Assembly: GCF_014647975.1 (NCBI RefSeq) | Contig: NZ_BMQF01000012.1 | Span: 1 to 64,000 of the forward strand | DNA length: 64,000 bases | From: Streptomyces fumigatiscleroticus | Lineage (GTDB): Bacteria > Actinomycetota > Actinomycetes > Streptomycetales > Streptomycetaceae | Direction of reading: 5' to 3' | Shown here: positions 33,206 to 42,452 of the stretch, piece after piece | Position numbering within the stretch: the first letter of the stretch is position 1 | Layout: each line of letters begins with the position of its first letter | Made by a program: the position numbers and the translations under genes | Notes under the pieces: model-generated | The model's input: only the letters and a program-made list of their open reading frames with translations | Told to the model about the DNA's origin: nothing | The model's database searches: none

Positions 33206-33745
33206 TCAGTGCCCGTTCTGGGCCAACCGCAGCAGATGATCGGCCAGCGCCTGCCCCCCGGTCGGATTCCGGCTGATCAGCAGCACGGTGTCGTCACCGG
33301 CGATGGTTCCGAGGATGTCGTGCAGCTCGGCCTGGTCGATGGCCGACGCCAGGAACTGCGCGGCCCCCGGAGGGGTGCGCAGGACCACGAGATTGGCCGA
33401 GGCCTCCGCCGAGATGAGCAGCTCGGCGGAGAGCCGCCGCATCCGCTCCTCCTTGGCCGACTCGCCCAGCGGCGCGCGCGGGGTACGGAAACCGCCCTCG
33501 CTGGGCACCGCGTAGATGAGGTCGCCGTCGTTGTTGCGGATCTTCACCGCGTTCAGCTCGTCCAGGTCCCGGGAGAGCGTCGCCTGGGTGACGCTCAGCC
33601 CGTCGTCGGCGAGCAGCTTCGCCAACTGGCTCTGGGAGCGCACCGGCTGCCGGTTGAGGATGTCCACGATCCGGCGGTGGCGTGCGGTGCGGGTCTGCGG
33701 CACGGCGGGACCGGCCTGCTGTCCGTGGTCCTGCGCCTGGCTCAT
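33206..33745 (-). CDS. argR: arginine repressor
   Basis: Protein of 179 residues. The winged-helix DNA-binding domain (about 18-90) includes SQSQLAKLLADDGLSVTQATLSRDLDEL; the C-terminal domain (about 105-179) forms hexamers and binds arginine through GTIAGDDTVLLI. It represses arg genes when arginine is high. It is the last gene of argC-J-B-D-R, 7 bases after argD, so it is autoregulated with the operon. Candidate operators lie before argC and argG. Confidence 0.97.
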   Translation of the reverse strand: MSQAQDHGQQAGPAVPQTRTARHRRIVDILNRQPVRSQSQLAKLLADDGLSVTQATLSRDLDELNAVKIRNNDGDLIYAVPSEGGFRTPRAPLGESAKEERMRRLSAELLISAEASANLVVLRTPPGAAQFLASAIDQAELHDILGTIAGDDTVLLISRNPTGGQALADHLLRLAQNGH

Positions 33746-33752
33746 CGTCGTC

Positions 33753-34964
33753 TCATTCTCCGGATCGTCCGTCCCCGTTGCTGGCCTGGTCCAGGATGCC
33801 GGGCAGGGCCCTGAGGAAGGCGTCCACCGCGCCGTCGCCGAGGGTCAGCGGCGGCATGAGCCGTACGACATCGGGTGCGGGCGCGTTCACGAGGAATCCG
33901 GCGTCCTGAGCCGCCTGCTGCGCCTTCGGCGCGAGCGGCTCGGTGAGCACGATACCCAGCAGCAGGCCCGCGCCCCGGACATGGGCGACCAGCGGGTGGC
34001 CCAGCGCCTCGATCCCGTCGCGCAGCCGCTCGCCCTGCCGCTTGACGTTCTCCAGCAGTCCGTCGGCGGCGATGGTGTCCAGGACGGCCAGTCCGGCGGC
34101 GCAGACGACCGGGTTGCCGCCGAAGGTCGTTCCGTGCTGACCGGGCTGGAGCAGCTCGGCGGCCCGGCCGAAGGCGACGGTCGCGCCGAGCGGCAGCCCG
34201 CCGCCCAGCCCCTTGGCGAGGGTGACGACGTCGGGCAGGACGCCCTCGTGGGCCTGGTACGCGAACCAGTGCCCGGTCCGCCCGATGCCGGTCTGCACCT
34301 CGTCCAGCACCAGCAGCGAGCCGGTCGCGGCGGTGATCGCCCGCGCCGCCTTCAGATAGCCGGGCGGCGGGACCACGACGCCGTTCTCGCCCTGGATGGG
34401 CTCGATGACGACGAGGGCCGTCTCCTCGGTGACGGCGGCGGCCAGCGCCTGCGCGTCCCCGTACGGCACATGGGTGACGTCGCCGGGCAGCGGCAGGAAC
34501 GGCTGCTGCTTGCCGGGCTGCCCGGTCAGGGCCAGGGCGCCCATCGTCCGCCCGTGGAAACCGCCCTGCGTGGCGACCATGTGGGTCCGGCCGGTCAGCC
34601 GGCCGATCTTGAAGGCGCCCTCGTTGGCCTCGGCGCCGGAGTTGCAGAAGTAGACCCTGCCGTCGCGGCCGAAGAGTTCCAGCAGCCGTTCGGCGAGCGC
34701 GACGGGCGGCTCGGCGACGAACAGGTTGGAGACATGGCCCAGCGAGGCGATCTGCCTGCTGACGGCCTCCACGACGGCCGGGTGCGCGTGGCCGAGCGCG
34801 TTGACCGCGATACCGCCGACGAAGTCGACGTACTCCTTGCCGTCGGCGTCCCACAGCCGCTCGCCCGCGCCGCGGACCAGGGGCAGCCGCGGGGTGCCGT
34901 AGTTGTTCATGAGCGCGCCCTGCCACCGGGCGGTCAGCTCCGCGTTGGTCGTGTTCCCGGTCAT
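33753..34964 (-). CDS. argD: acetylornithine aminotransferase
   Basis: Protein of 403 residues, a class III PLP-dependent aminotransferase that converts N-acetylglutamate semialdehyde to N-acetylornithine. The PLP lysine is in PDVVTLAKGLGGGLPLGA, preceded by LLVLDEVQTGIGRTG; FCNSGAEANEGAFK binds the phosphate. The ATG overlaps the argB stop (ATGA). Confidence 0.97.
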   Translation of the reverse strand: MTGNTTNAELTARWQGALMNNYGTPRLPLVRGAGERLWDADGKEYVDFVGGIAVNALGHAHPAVVEAVSRQIASLGHVSNLFVAEPPVALAERLLELFGRDGRVYFCNSGAEANEGAFKIGRLTGRTHMVATQGGFHGRTMGALALTGQPGKQQPFLPLPGDVTHVPYGDAQALAAAVTEETALVVIEPIQGENGVVVPPPGYLKAARAITAATGSLLVLDEVQTGIGRTGHWFAYQAHEGVLPDVVTLAKGLGGGLPLGATVAFGRAAELLQPGQHGTTFGGNPVVCAAGLAVLDTIAADGLLENVKRQGERLRDGIEALGHPLVAHVRGAGLLLGIVLTEPLAPKAQQAAQDAGFLVNAPAPDVVRLMPPLTLGDGAVDAFLRALPGILDQASNGDGRSGE

Positions 34965-35875
34965 ACGGCGTCCCCCTCGTGCTCGTCGGGCACGACCATG
35001 GTGCCGATGCCCTCGTCGGTGAAGATCTCCAGCAGGATCGAGTGCTGCACCCGGCCGTCGATGACGCGGGCGGTGGTGACGCCGTTGCGTACGGCGTGCA
35101 GACAGCCCTCCATCTTCGGCACCATGCCCGCGGACAGGTCGGGCAGCAGTTTCTCCAGCTCGGAGGCGGTCAGCCGGCTGATCACCTCGTCGCTGTCGGG
35201 CCAGTCCTCGTAGAGTCCCTCGACGTCCGTGAGGACCATGAGGGTTTCGGCGCCCAGTGCCGCAGCGAGTGCCGCAGCCGCCGTATCAGCATTGACGTTG
35301 TAGACATGTCCGTCGTCCTGGGAACGGGCGATCGAGGAGACGACCGGGATACGGCCGTCGGCGAGCAGCGCCTCGATGGCGCCCGTGTCGATCTCGGTGA
35401 TCTCGCCGACCCGCCCGATGTCGACCAGCTCGCCGTCGATCTCGGGCCGGTGGCGGGTGGCGGTGATGGTGTGCGCGTCCTCGCCGGTGAGGCCGACGGC
35501 GAGCGGTCCGTGCTGGTTGAGCAGCCCGACCAGCTCCCGCTGGACCTGCCCGGCCAGCACCATCCGTACGACGTCCATGGCGTCCTCGGTGGTGACGCGC
35601 AGGCCCGCCTTGAACTCGCTGACGATGCCGTGCCGGTCCAGGGCGGCGCTGATCTGCGGGCCGCCGCCGTGCACGACGACCGGTCTGAGACCGGCGTGCC
35701 GCAGGAAGACGACGTCCTGGGCGAAGGCGGCCTTCAGCTCCTCGTTCACCATCGCGTTGCCGCCGAACTTGATGACGACGGTCTTGCCGTGGTGCCGGGT
35801 GAGCCAGGGCAGCGCCTCGACGAGGATCTGGGCCTTGGGCAGGGCGGTGTTTTTCCGCGTCGTTCCGTTGCTCAT
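34961..35875 (-). CDS. argB: acetylglutamate kinase
   Basis: Protein of 304 residues that phosphorylates N-acetylglutamate. Signature segments: VVIKFGGNAMVN, VVVHGGGPQIS, YNVNADTAAAALAAALGAETLMVLTDVEGLY. Its length and N-terminal helix fit the arginine-inhibited type. ATG 35875 overlaps the argJ stop; ATG/TGA overlaps throughout the operon indicate coupled translation. Confidence 0.97.
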   Translation of the reverse strand: MSNGTTRKNTALPKAQILVEALPWLTRHHGKTVVIKFGGNAMVNEELKAAFAQDVVFLRHAGLRPVVVHGGGPQISAALDRHGIVSEFKAGLRVTTEDAMDVVRMVLAGQVQRELVGLLNQHGPLAVGLTGEDAHTITATRHRPEIDGELVDIGRVGEITEIDTGAIEALLADGRIPVVSSIARSQDDGHVYNVNADTAAAALAAALGAETLMVLTDVEGLYEDWPDSDEVISRLTASELEKLLPDLSAGMVPKMEGCLHAVRNGVTTARVIDGRVQHSILLEIFTDEGIGTMVVPDEHEGDAV

Positions 35876-37023
35876 GAGGAATAGGCGCTGTTCTCGTGGA
35901 CGTAGTCGGCGGTGAGGTCGTTGGTCCAGATGGTGGCGGTCTCGGACCCGGCGGCGAGGTCGGCGACGATGTGCACCTCGCGGTAGCGCATGTCGACCTT
36001 GTCGCGGTCCTCGCCGACGGAGCCGTTCTTGCAGACCCAGACGCCGTTGATGGCGACGTTCAGCCGGTCGGGCTCGAAGGCGGCGGAGGTGGTGCCGATG
36101 GCGGAGAGCACCCGGCCCCAGTTGGGGTCCTCGCCGTGGATGGCGCACTTCAGGAGGTTGTTGCGGGCGATGGAGCGGCCCACCTCCACGGCGTCGTCCT
36201 CGCTGGCGGCGTTGACCACCTCGACCTTGATGTCCTTGCTGGCGCCCTCGGCGTCCCGGATGAGCTGCTGGCCCAGGTCGTCGCAGACGGCCCGGACGGC
36301 CTCGGCGAACTCCTCGTACTCCGGGGTGGTGCCGGACGCTCCCGAGGCGAGCAGCAGCACGGTGTCGTTGGTGGACATGCAGCCGTCGGAGTCGACGCGG
36401 TCGAAGGTGACCTTGGTGGCGGCGCGCAGGACCCGGTCCAGCGTCTCGTTGCCGAGGTCGGCGTCGGTGGTGAGGACGACCAGCATGGTGGCCAGGCCCG
36501 GGGCGAGCATGCCCGCGCCCTTGGCCATGCCGCCGACGGTCCAGCCGTCCTTCGTCACCACGGACGTCTTGTGGACGGTGTCGGTGGTCTTGATCGCGAT
36601 GGCGGCCTTCTCGCCGCCGTGCTCGGAGAGCTGGGCGGCGGCCTTCTCGACGCCGGGCAGCACCTTGTCCATGGGCAGGAGCACGCCGATCAGGCCGGTG
36701 GAGCAGACGGCGACCTCGATGGCGCCCCGTCCGAGGACCTCGGCGGCCTTCTCGGCGGTGGCGTGGGTGTCCTGGAAGCCCTTGGGTCCCGTACAGGCGT
36801 TGGCGCCGCCGGAGTTGAGGACGACGGCGGACACCTGGCCGCTCTTCACGACCTGCTCGGACCAGAGCACGGGCGCGGCCTTGACGCGGTTGGTGGTGAA
36901 GACGCCGGCGGCGGCGCGGCGCGGACCGTTGTTGACCACGAGGGCCAGGTCCGGGTTGCCGTTCTCCTTGATCCCGGCGGCGATGCCCGCCGCCGTGAAT
37001 CCCTTGGCTGCCGTGACGCTCAC
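35872..37023 (-). CDS. argJ: bifunctional ornithine acetyltransferase / N-acetylglutamate synthase
   Basis: Protein of 383 residues. It recycles the acetyl group from acetylornithine to glutamate. The precursor cleaves itself at the Ala-Thr bond in GLATMLVVLTTDA, giving alpha and beta chains; the new N-terminal Thr is the nucleophile. KGAGMLAPGLATML and NSGGANACTG are conserved. GTG 37023 overlaps the argC stop (GTGA). Confidence 0.97.
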   Translation of the reverse strand: MSVTAAKGFTAAGIAAGIKENGNPDLALVVNNGPRRAAAGVFTTNRVKAAPVLWSEQVVKSGQVSAVVLNSGGANACTGPKGFQDTHATAEKAAEVLGRGAIEVAVCSTGLIGVLLPMDKVLPGVEKAAAQLSEHGGEKAAIAIKTTDTVHKTSVVTKDGWTVGGMAKGAGMLAPGLATMLVVLTTDADLGNETLDRVLRAATKVTFDRVDSDGCMSTNDTVLLLASGASGTTPEYEEFAEAVRAVCDDLGQQLIRDAEGASKDIKVEVVNAASEDDAVEVGRSIARNNLLKCAIHGEDPNWGRVLSAIGTTSAAFEPDRLNVAINGVWVCKNGSVGEDRDKVDMRYREVHIVADLAAGSETATIWTNDLTADYVHENSAYSS

Positions 37024-38048
37024 GGTGCGACTCCGATCGTGGAAAGTCCCGTGGTCTCGTCGAGACCCAGGGCGATGTTCATGCTCTGGACGGCACCGCC
37101 CGCGGTGCCCTTGGTCAGGTTGTCGATGGCGCTGATCGCGATGATGCGTCCGGCGGCCCCGTCGTGGGCGACCTGTATCCGAACGGCGTTGGAAGCCTGG
37201 ACGGAGGCGGTGGCGGGCCACTGGCCCTCGGGCAGCAGGTGCACGAACGGCTCGTCGGCGAAGGCCTTCTCGTAGGCGGCGCGTACGGACTCGGCGGTGA
37301 CACCGGGCTTCGCCTTGGCGCTGCATGTGGCGAGGATGCCCCGGGGCATGGGGGCGAGGGTGGGCGTGAAGGATACGGAGACGCGCTCGCCGGCCGCCGC
37401 GGAGAGGTTCTGGACCATCTCGGGCGTGTGCCGGTGGCCGCCGCCGACGCCGTACGGCGACATGGAGCCCATGACCTCGCTGCCGAGCAGATGCGGCTTG
37501 GGGGTCCTGCCCGCGCCGGAGGTGCCGGAGGCGGCGACGATCACGGCCTCGTTCTCGGCCAGGCCCGCCGTGTACGCCGGGAAGAGGGCGAGGGAGACGG
37601 CGGTGGGGTAGCAACCGGGTACCGCGATGCGCTTGGACCCCTCCAGCGCGGCGCGGGCACCCGGCAGTTCGGGGAGGCCGTAGGGCCAGGTGCCGGCGTG
37701 CGGGGAGCCGTAGAACCTCTCCCAGTCGGCCGGGTCCTTCAGCCGGAAGTCGGCGCCCATGTCGATGACGAGCACGTCCGGGCCGAGCTGCTCGGCGACG
37801 GCCGCGGACTGTCCGTGCGGCAGCGCCAGGAAGACGACGTCGTGCCCGGCGAGGGCCTCGGGGGTGGTCGGCTCCAGGACGCGGTCGGCCAGCGGCAGCA
37901 GGTGCGGCTGGAGCGCGCCGAGGCGCTGGCCCGCGTTGGAGTTGCCGGTCAGGGTACCGATCTCGATCTGGGGGTGGGTCAGGAGCAGCCGGAGCAGCTC
38001 TCCGCCCGCGTACCCGCTCGCTCCGGCCACCGCCGCACGTACCGCCAT
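37020..38048 (-). CDS. argC: N-acetyl-gamma-glutamyl-phosphate reductase
   Basis: Protein of 342 residues. NADP-binding GASGYAGGELLRLL at the N-terminus and catalytic Cys in VPGCYPTAVSLAL. It reduces N-acetylglutamyl phosphate to the semialdehyde. AGGAGGAGG precedes the ATG. First gene of the argCJBDR operon; the operator lies about 20 bases upstream. Confidence 0.97.
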   Translation of the reverse strand: MAVRAAVAGASGYAGGELLRLLLTHPQIEIGTLTGNSNAGQRLGALQPHLLPLADRVLEPTTPEALAGHDVVFLALPHGQSAAVAEQLGPDVLVIDMGADFRLKDPADWERFYGSPHAGTWPYGLPELPGARAALEGSKRIAVPGCYPTAVSLALFPAYTAGLAENEAVIVAASGTSGAGRTPKPHLLGSEVMGSMSPYGVGGGHRHTPEMVQNLSAAAGERVSVSFTPTLAPMPRGILATCSAKAKPGVTAESVRAAYEKAFADEPFVHLLPEGQWPATASVQASNAVRIQVAHDGAAGRIIAISAIDNLTKGTAGGAVQSMNIALGLDETTGLSTIGVAP

Positions 38049-38066
38049 GAAATCCTCCTCCTGAGT

Positions 38067-38102
38067 GGCATGACTATACGTTGCGCTGCACGTTTATGCA
38101 AT
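38067..38102 (-). promoter_or_regulatory. ArgR operator (ARG boxes) upstream of argC
   Basis: Two half-site groups: GGCATGACTATACG (38067-38080) and TGCA-CGTTTA-TGCA (38087-38100). The second has the same TGCA-N6-TGCA form as the site before argG. The region is unusually AT-rich. Confidence 0.7.
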
Positions 38103-38393
38103 CCCTTGATCGGCGGCGCCCACGGGTCCGGAGGAGGGTCTCCCGGAGTGGTACCCGCCGGCCGCCCGGGCCGGGCCCGGCGGGTTCCCGCCCTGCGCCG
38201 GCACCGTCGACGGCGACTGCCCGCGCCCTGATCGGCACGCTGCCGCGCCGGCGGCGCGGCAGGCTCGTCACCTGCGGGCTGTGCGTCCTGGACGAGGACG
38301 ACGACCCTGCCGAGCGCGCGGGCTGGAAGGCGTACGACGGGAGCACCGGCGAGCGAGACCCCGCCCGCCGGGGCGGACCCCCGGCCCGCCATC
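38103..38393. other. intergenic stretch with a 10-bp hairpin, no gene seen
   Basis: A perfect 10-bp hairpin (38240-38249 with 38253-38262) lies in the middle. A plus-strand frame reads through the area, with a stretch LVTCGLCVLDEDDD, but it has no start, ribosome site or continuation I can support. It could be a decayed gene. Confidence 0.3.
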
Positions 38394-39074
38394 ATGATCG
38401 GCATGACTCCGATAAGCGGCGCGACCCCGGTCACCGGCATGGACCTGACCGGCTTCACCGAGCGCGAGCCGGGCGTGTGGACCGATGAGCGGGGGCTGGT
38501 GCTGTCGGTGCACTTCTTCCCTCTCGTCCCGGACCTGCCCGCGCCGCTGGACCAGCCCCGGCAGCTGGCGGCCGGGCTCGCGCACGGCGCGGCCGGGGCC
38601 GGCGGCGGGCTGATCGAGGCCGTGACGGGTGCCGTCGACGGCGTGCCCGCGGTCCGGCAGCTGATCAAGATGCCCCATCCGCGGGGGCACGGCCTGGTCT
38701 TCCTCGGTTCCTGGACGGTGCCGAAGGCGGGATGCAGCACGGTGCTGAAGGTACAGGCCGCCGAGGGCGCCACGACCGGGATGCGGGAGGCGACGGTCAT
38801 GGCGCGGGTGGGCCCGGCCGGCTACTTCCTGCCGAACCCCTACGCGCCGGGCCTGCGGGGCGGACTGCCGTACCACGTGGGCGACCACGAGCAGTGGGAC
38901 GCGCAGTACCCGGACCATCCGCTGACCCTGGTCCGGGCCGCACTGCACCGGGTCACGCCCACCGTCACGCTGCACGAGCAGTTCAGGGTCCAGCCGCCGT
39001 TCGGCCCGGCGCCGGCACCGGCGCCGCAGGAACCGCCGGCGAAGCGGGGCTGGTTCCGCCGCGGGAACCGGTGA
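38394..39074 (+). CDS. protein of unknown function
   Basis: Protein of about 226 residues. The N-terminal part (FTEREPGVWTDERGLVLSVHFF) starts a compact domain; the central part has a Gly/Ala-rich helix (GLAHGAAGAGGGLIEAVTGAVDG), then VFLGSWTVPKAGCSTVLKVQA and PNPYAPGLRGGLPYHVGDHEQWD. A Pro-rich tail ends in KRGWFRRGNR. There is no signal peptide. Possible starts are 38394, 38403 and 38439; none has a good ribosome site. Similar proteins occur widely in streptomycetes as I recall, but no function is assigned. Confidence 0.7.
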   Translation: MIGMTPISGATPVTGMDLTGFTEREPGVWTDERGLVLSVHFFPLVPDLPAPLDQPRQLAAGLAHGAAGAGGGLIEAVTGAVDGVPAVRQLIKMPHPRGHGLVFLGSWTVPKAGCSTVLKVQAAEGATTGMREATVMARVGPAGYFLPNPYAPGLRGGLPYHVGDHEQWDAQYPDHPLTLVRAALHRVTPTVTLHEQFRVQPPFGPAPAPAPQEPPAKRGWFRRGNR

Positions 39075-39119
39075 CGCGTGCGGGCCGCCGCCGCCCGTCC
39101 GGCGGCGGCCCGCACGCGT
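39074..39119. terminator. strong bidirectional terminator
   Basis: Perfect 19-bp stem (39074-39092 with 39101-39119) with an 8-base loop, lying exactly between the two convergent stop codons at 39074 and 39124. Confidence 0.92.
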
Positions 39120-39123
39120 TCCG

Positions 39124-41607
39124 TCACCTCTGCCTGATCCGCAGGAAGGTGACCGAGTTCGCCGGGAAGGTGTACGAGAACTCGTCGGCGACCCCGGAGA
39201 AGGTGGACGTCACCGGGGTGACCGGCGTGTCCGTCTCGCTGTTCACCTCCTCCGGGCCGGCGGCCAGCGTGGTGACCCGGGCCTTGCCGGCGGCCTCGGC
39301 GCCGCCCAGGTCGATCGCCGTGCGGGCCGCGGCGTCCTGGGCGTTGACGACCTTGACGATCAGGTCGCCGGTCGCGGCGTCCTCGGTGACCACCTGGCGG
39401 AACGGCTCGGCCGGCTTGTCGTCGGTGAAGCTGCCCCACTCCTGGCCGTCGAGGTAGAGGGTCACCTGGCGGCCCCGCACCTTGATGTCGATGTCGTAGG
39501 CGCGGCCCGTCTCGATCGACCCGGCCTTGGACAGCAGCGTCGACTTGCCGCCGTCCACGGCCTGTTCGACGGCGGACTGGGTGTTGTTCCAGCCGCCCAG
39601 GTTCCACCAGTAGTAGTTGCCGGTGTCCTTGACGCCGAAGGCGACGAGGAAGCCCTCCTTGCCGGACTTCTTGGTGGCCTTCACATGCAGGTCGTAGTTC
39701 TGCCAGGAGGTGTCGCCGGCCGACACCATGGTGTTCTCGGCGGCCTCGTCGGTCTGGACGTACTGCCCGTCCGACACGCTCCAGATGCCGCCGCCGGTGT
39801 GGGTCCACTGCGAGGCGTCACCGGAGAAGTCGTCGCTCAGCAGCGTCGTTCCGTCCTCTGCCGTGACCTTCACGTCGTCGTACGCGGCGCTGGTCGCCCA
39901 TGTGGACAGGCCGACGGCGCCGGTGATGGGGCCGCTGACGTCCGGTGTGCCGGTGGCGGTGGAGGGCACCACCCGGTCGCCGGTGTTGTTCATGAACAGC
40001 TTCTGGACCTCGTAGTTGGCCGAGCCCCAGGAGGCGTGGTTGTTGAACCAGATGAGGTCCGGCTTCCACTGCACGTAGTCCTCGTTGGAGAACAGCGGCG
40101 CGTAGGAGGCGAGCTTGACCACGTCCGCGTTGCGCTCCAGGCCGGTCATGTACGCGGCCTCGGACAGGGCGTTGCTCCAGGCGTTGCCCTGGGAGGCGTA
40201 CTCGCCGAGGAAGACCTTGGGGCCGGAGCGGTCGTAGGAGTCGTAGCGGTCGTTGTTCGCCAGGAACCACTGCGGGCTGTTGTAGTAGTGCTCGTCCACC
40301 ATGGCGACGTCGGCGTCCCGGTTGAGCTGCCAGGCGGTGTCGAAGGTGGTGCCGGAGTCGTCCGGGCCGGAGTTGGAGACGACCGTGATGTCCGGGTACT
40401 TCGCCTCGATGGCGGCGCGGAACTGCTCGAAGCGGGCGAAGAACTCCTTGGGGAGGTTCTCCTCGTTGCCGACCTCGATGTGGGTCAGGTGGAAGGGCTT
40501 GGGGTGGCCCATCTCGGCGCGCTTCCTGCCCCAGGTGGAGGTGGTGGGGCCGTTGGCGAACTCGATCAGGTCCAGGGTGTCCTGGATGTGCCGCTTCAGC
40601 AGCGCCTCGTCGGCGACGGCCTTGTTCTGGCCGCAGCCGGTCACCAGGGCCGGGACCACGGGCAGCGGCATGGCGCCGATGTCCTCGGCGAAGCGGAAGT
40701 ACTCGTAGTAGCCGAGGCCGTAGCTCTGGTTGTAGCCCCAGAAGTTGGCGTTGACGGCGCGCTCCTCGACCGGGCCGATGGTGTCCTTCCACTGGTAGGA
40801 GCGCTTGCGCTGGTAGCCGGAGGCCTCGCTGTAGTCCTCCATGGAGCCGGTGTTGACCAGGCAGCCGCCGGGGAAGCGGACGAAGCCCGGGTGCAGGGCG
40901 GCGACCTTCTCGGCGAGGTCCTTGCGCAGGCCGTTGGGCTCGTTCCTGTAGGTGTCGCGCGGGAAGAGCGACACCATGTCCAGGGCCGCCGCCGCGGAGG
41001 AGGTGACGGCGAGGCGGCCGCGGCTGCTGGTGCGGGTCGCGGTGAAGGTGGCGGTGTACTTGGCCCAGCCGGACTTCTTCACGGCCACCTGGCGGGCGGT
41101 CGCCAGGGTGCCGGCCGCGTCCTTGAGGGCGACGGTGAGGGTGGCGCCGGAGCCGGCGCGGGCCCAGACCGAGAAGTCGTACTTCTTGCCCTGCTCGATA
41201 CGGATGCCGGTGTTGTAGCCGCTGTTGGTGACCGAGGAACCGGCGCCCAGGGAGAGGTAGTTGCGGTTGCGCTCGTTGAGCCGTCCGGCGTCGTCCACGA
41301 CCTCGGCCGTGCCGTCGGCGGCCCAGGCGGTCAGCGGCGTGTAGGAGCTGTTGTCGGCGGTGGAGTACTCGAAGGACCGGTTCTGCACGAGCTCGGCGTA
41401 CAGACCCCCGTCGGCGGCCCGGTTGATGTCCTCGAAGAACACGCCGTACATGGTGTCGTCGATGGTGGCGCCCTCGGCCGCCGGATCGACAGCGATCTCG
41501 TAGTCGGTGACGGCCTCGGCGTGCGCGGGTGCCGGGACGACGGCGGCGGCCGCCAGGAAGGCGGTGGCCGTGATGCCGAGTCTCCAGCGCGTGCGGGTGC
41601 GTGACAT
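39124..41607 (-). CDS. secreted alpha-L-arabinofuranosidase (GH51) with accessory carbohydrate-binding domains
   Basis: Protein of 827 residues. Signal peptide 1-30 ends APAHA. A CBM4/9-like beta-sandwich lies inside the N-terminal region (about 75-190). The GH51 catalytic barrel (about 190-500) has acid/base Glu in THIEVGNEENLP and nucleophile Glu in VFLGEYASQGN. A LamG/CBM66-like domain (about 570-720) and a closing beta-sandwich follow. It removes arabinose side chains from plant arabinoxylan or arabinan outside the cell. GGAG lies 6 bases before ATG 41607. Confidence 0.92.
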   Translation of the reverse strand: MSRTRTRWRLGITATAFLAAAAVVPAPAHAEAVTDYEIAVDPAAEGATIDDTMYGVFFEDINRAADGGLYAELVQNRSFEYSTADNSSYTPLTAWAADGTAEVVDDAGRLNERNRNYLSLGAGSSVTNSGYNTGIRIEQGKKYDFSVWARAGSGATLTVALKDAAGTLATARQVAVKKSGWAKYTATFTATRTSSRGRLAVTSSAAAALDMVSLFPRDTYRNEPNGLRKDLAEKVAALHPGFVRFPGGCLVNTGSMEDYSEASGYQRKRSYQWKDTIGPVEERAVNANFWGYNQSYGLGYYEYFRFAEDIGAMPLPVVPALVTGCGQNKAVADEALLKRHIQDTLDLIEFANGPTTSTWGRKRAEMGHPKPFHLTHIEVGNEENLPKEFFARFEQFRAAIEAKYPDITVVSNSGPDDSGTTFDTAWQLNRDADVAMVDEHYYNSPQWFLANNDRYDSYDRSGPKVFLGEYASQGNAWSNALSEAAYMTGLERNADVVKLASYAPLFSNEDYVQWKPDLIWFNNHASWGSANYEVQKLFMNNTGDRVVPSTATGTPDVSGPITGAVGLSTWATSAAYDDVKVTAEDGTTLLSDDFSGDASQWTHTGGGIWSVSDGQYVQTDEAAENTMVSAGDTSWQNYDLHVKATKKSGKEGFLVAFGVKDTGNYYWWNLGGWNNTQSAVEQAVDGGKSTLLSKAGSIETGRAYDIDIKVRGRQVTLYLDGQEWGSFTDDKPAEPFRQVVTEDAATGDLIVKVVNAQDAAARTAIDLGGAEAAGKARVTTLAAGPEEVNSETDTPVTPVTSTFSGVADEFSYTFPANSVTFLRIRQR

Positions 41608-41745
41608 GAATGCTCCGCGGCTCGGTGGTGGACGCGTCCGGCGCGTTCGACATACCGGACAATGGTCAGCACTTCGAACGGCAAGATAGGGAGGGGGCTG
41701 TGAGGCGTCAATGGGTCGCGCAGCGACGGATGGGACGGAGAGCGG

Positions 41746-42267
41746 ATGGGGACGGGCGATTTCTGGCCGGTGCCGGACACGCTGGCGTATCTCGCGGGAC
41801 GCTGGCGCGTGGAGCGTACGGTGCGGGACCTGGCCGGCGGCGACGAGGGCGTCTTCACGGGGAGCACGCTGTTCAGCGCGGTGCAGGACGGTGGACTGCT
41901 GCACGTCGAGTCGGGCGGCTTCACCTGGCGGGGCGTCACCCGGCCCGCCGGGCGGACGCTGCGCTTCCTGCCGGGCGGCGCGCCCGGCACGGCGGACGTG
42001 CGGTTCGCGGACGGGCGGCCCTTCCACGACCTGGACCTGAGCACGGGACGGCATGTCGCCGACCACCCCTGCGCCGCGGACCTCTACCGCGGCGAGTTCA
42101 CCGTCCTGGACGCGGACCACTGGCGGACCGTGTGGCGCGTGGGCGGACCGGCCAAGGACCTGGTGCTCACCACCGCCTACACCCGCGACGGCCGGGACCC
42201 GTCACCCGAGGCCGAGTTCCCCGCGGACCCCGCGCGTGACATGGGCGGCGAGCAGCACACGCCGTAG
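41746..42267 (+). CDS. DUF6314 family protein
   Basis: Protein of 173 residues. The sequence LAGRWRVERTVRDLAGGDEG, then GRPFHDLDLSTGRHVADHPC and CAADLYRGEF, matches what I recall of DUF6314. The fold is probably a lipocalin-like beta-barrel that binds a small ligand. There is no signal peptide. GGAG precedes the ATG by 5-6 bases. The function is unknown. Confidence 0.8.
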   Translation: MGTGDFWPVPDTLAYLAGRWRVERTVRDLAGGDEGVFTGSTLFSAVQDGGLLHVESGGFTWRGVTRPAGRTLRFLPGGAPGTADVRFADGRPFHDLDLSTGRHVADHPCAADLYRGEFTVLDADHWRTVWRVGGPAKDLVLTTAYTRDGRDPSPEAEFPADPARDMGGEQHTP

Positions 42268-42452
42268 CCCGTACGGCCGTGGCCGGCGCCCGCGCCGACC
42301 CCCTTGCCGCGGGCCGAGGGGCCGACGTGCACGTCGCACGGCCGGGCGAAGGCCGTCCGGTCGGTCACGACGCGGGCGTTCGCCGCCCGGTCCCGCTTCT
42401 CGCGGGGCCGTCCGACGGCCCGGCACAGGCCGGGCGGACCGGCGCCGGGTGG

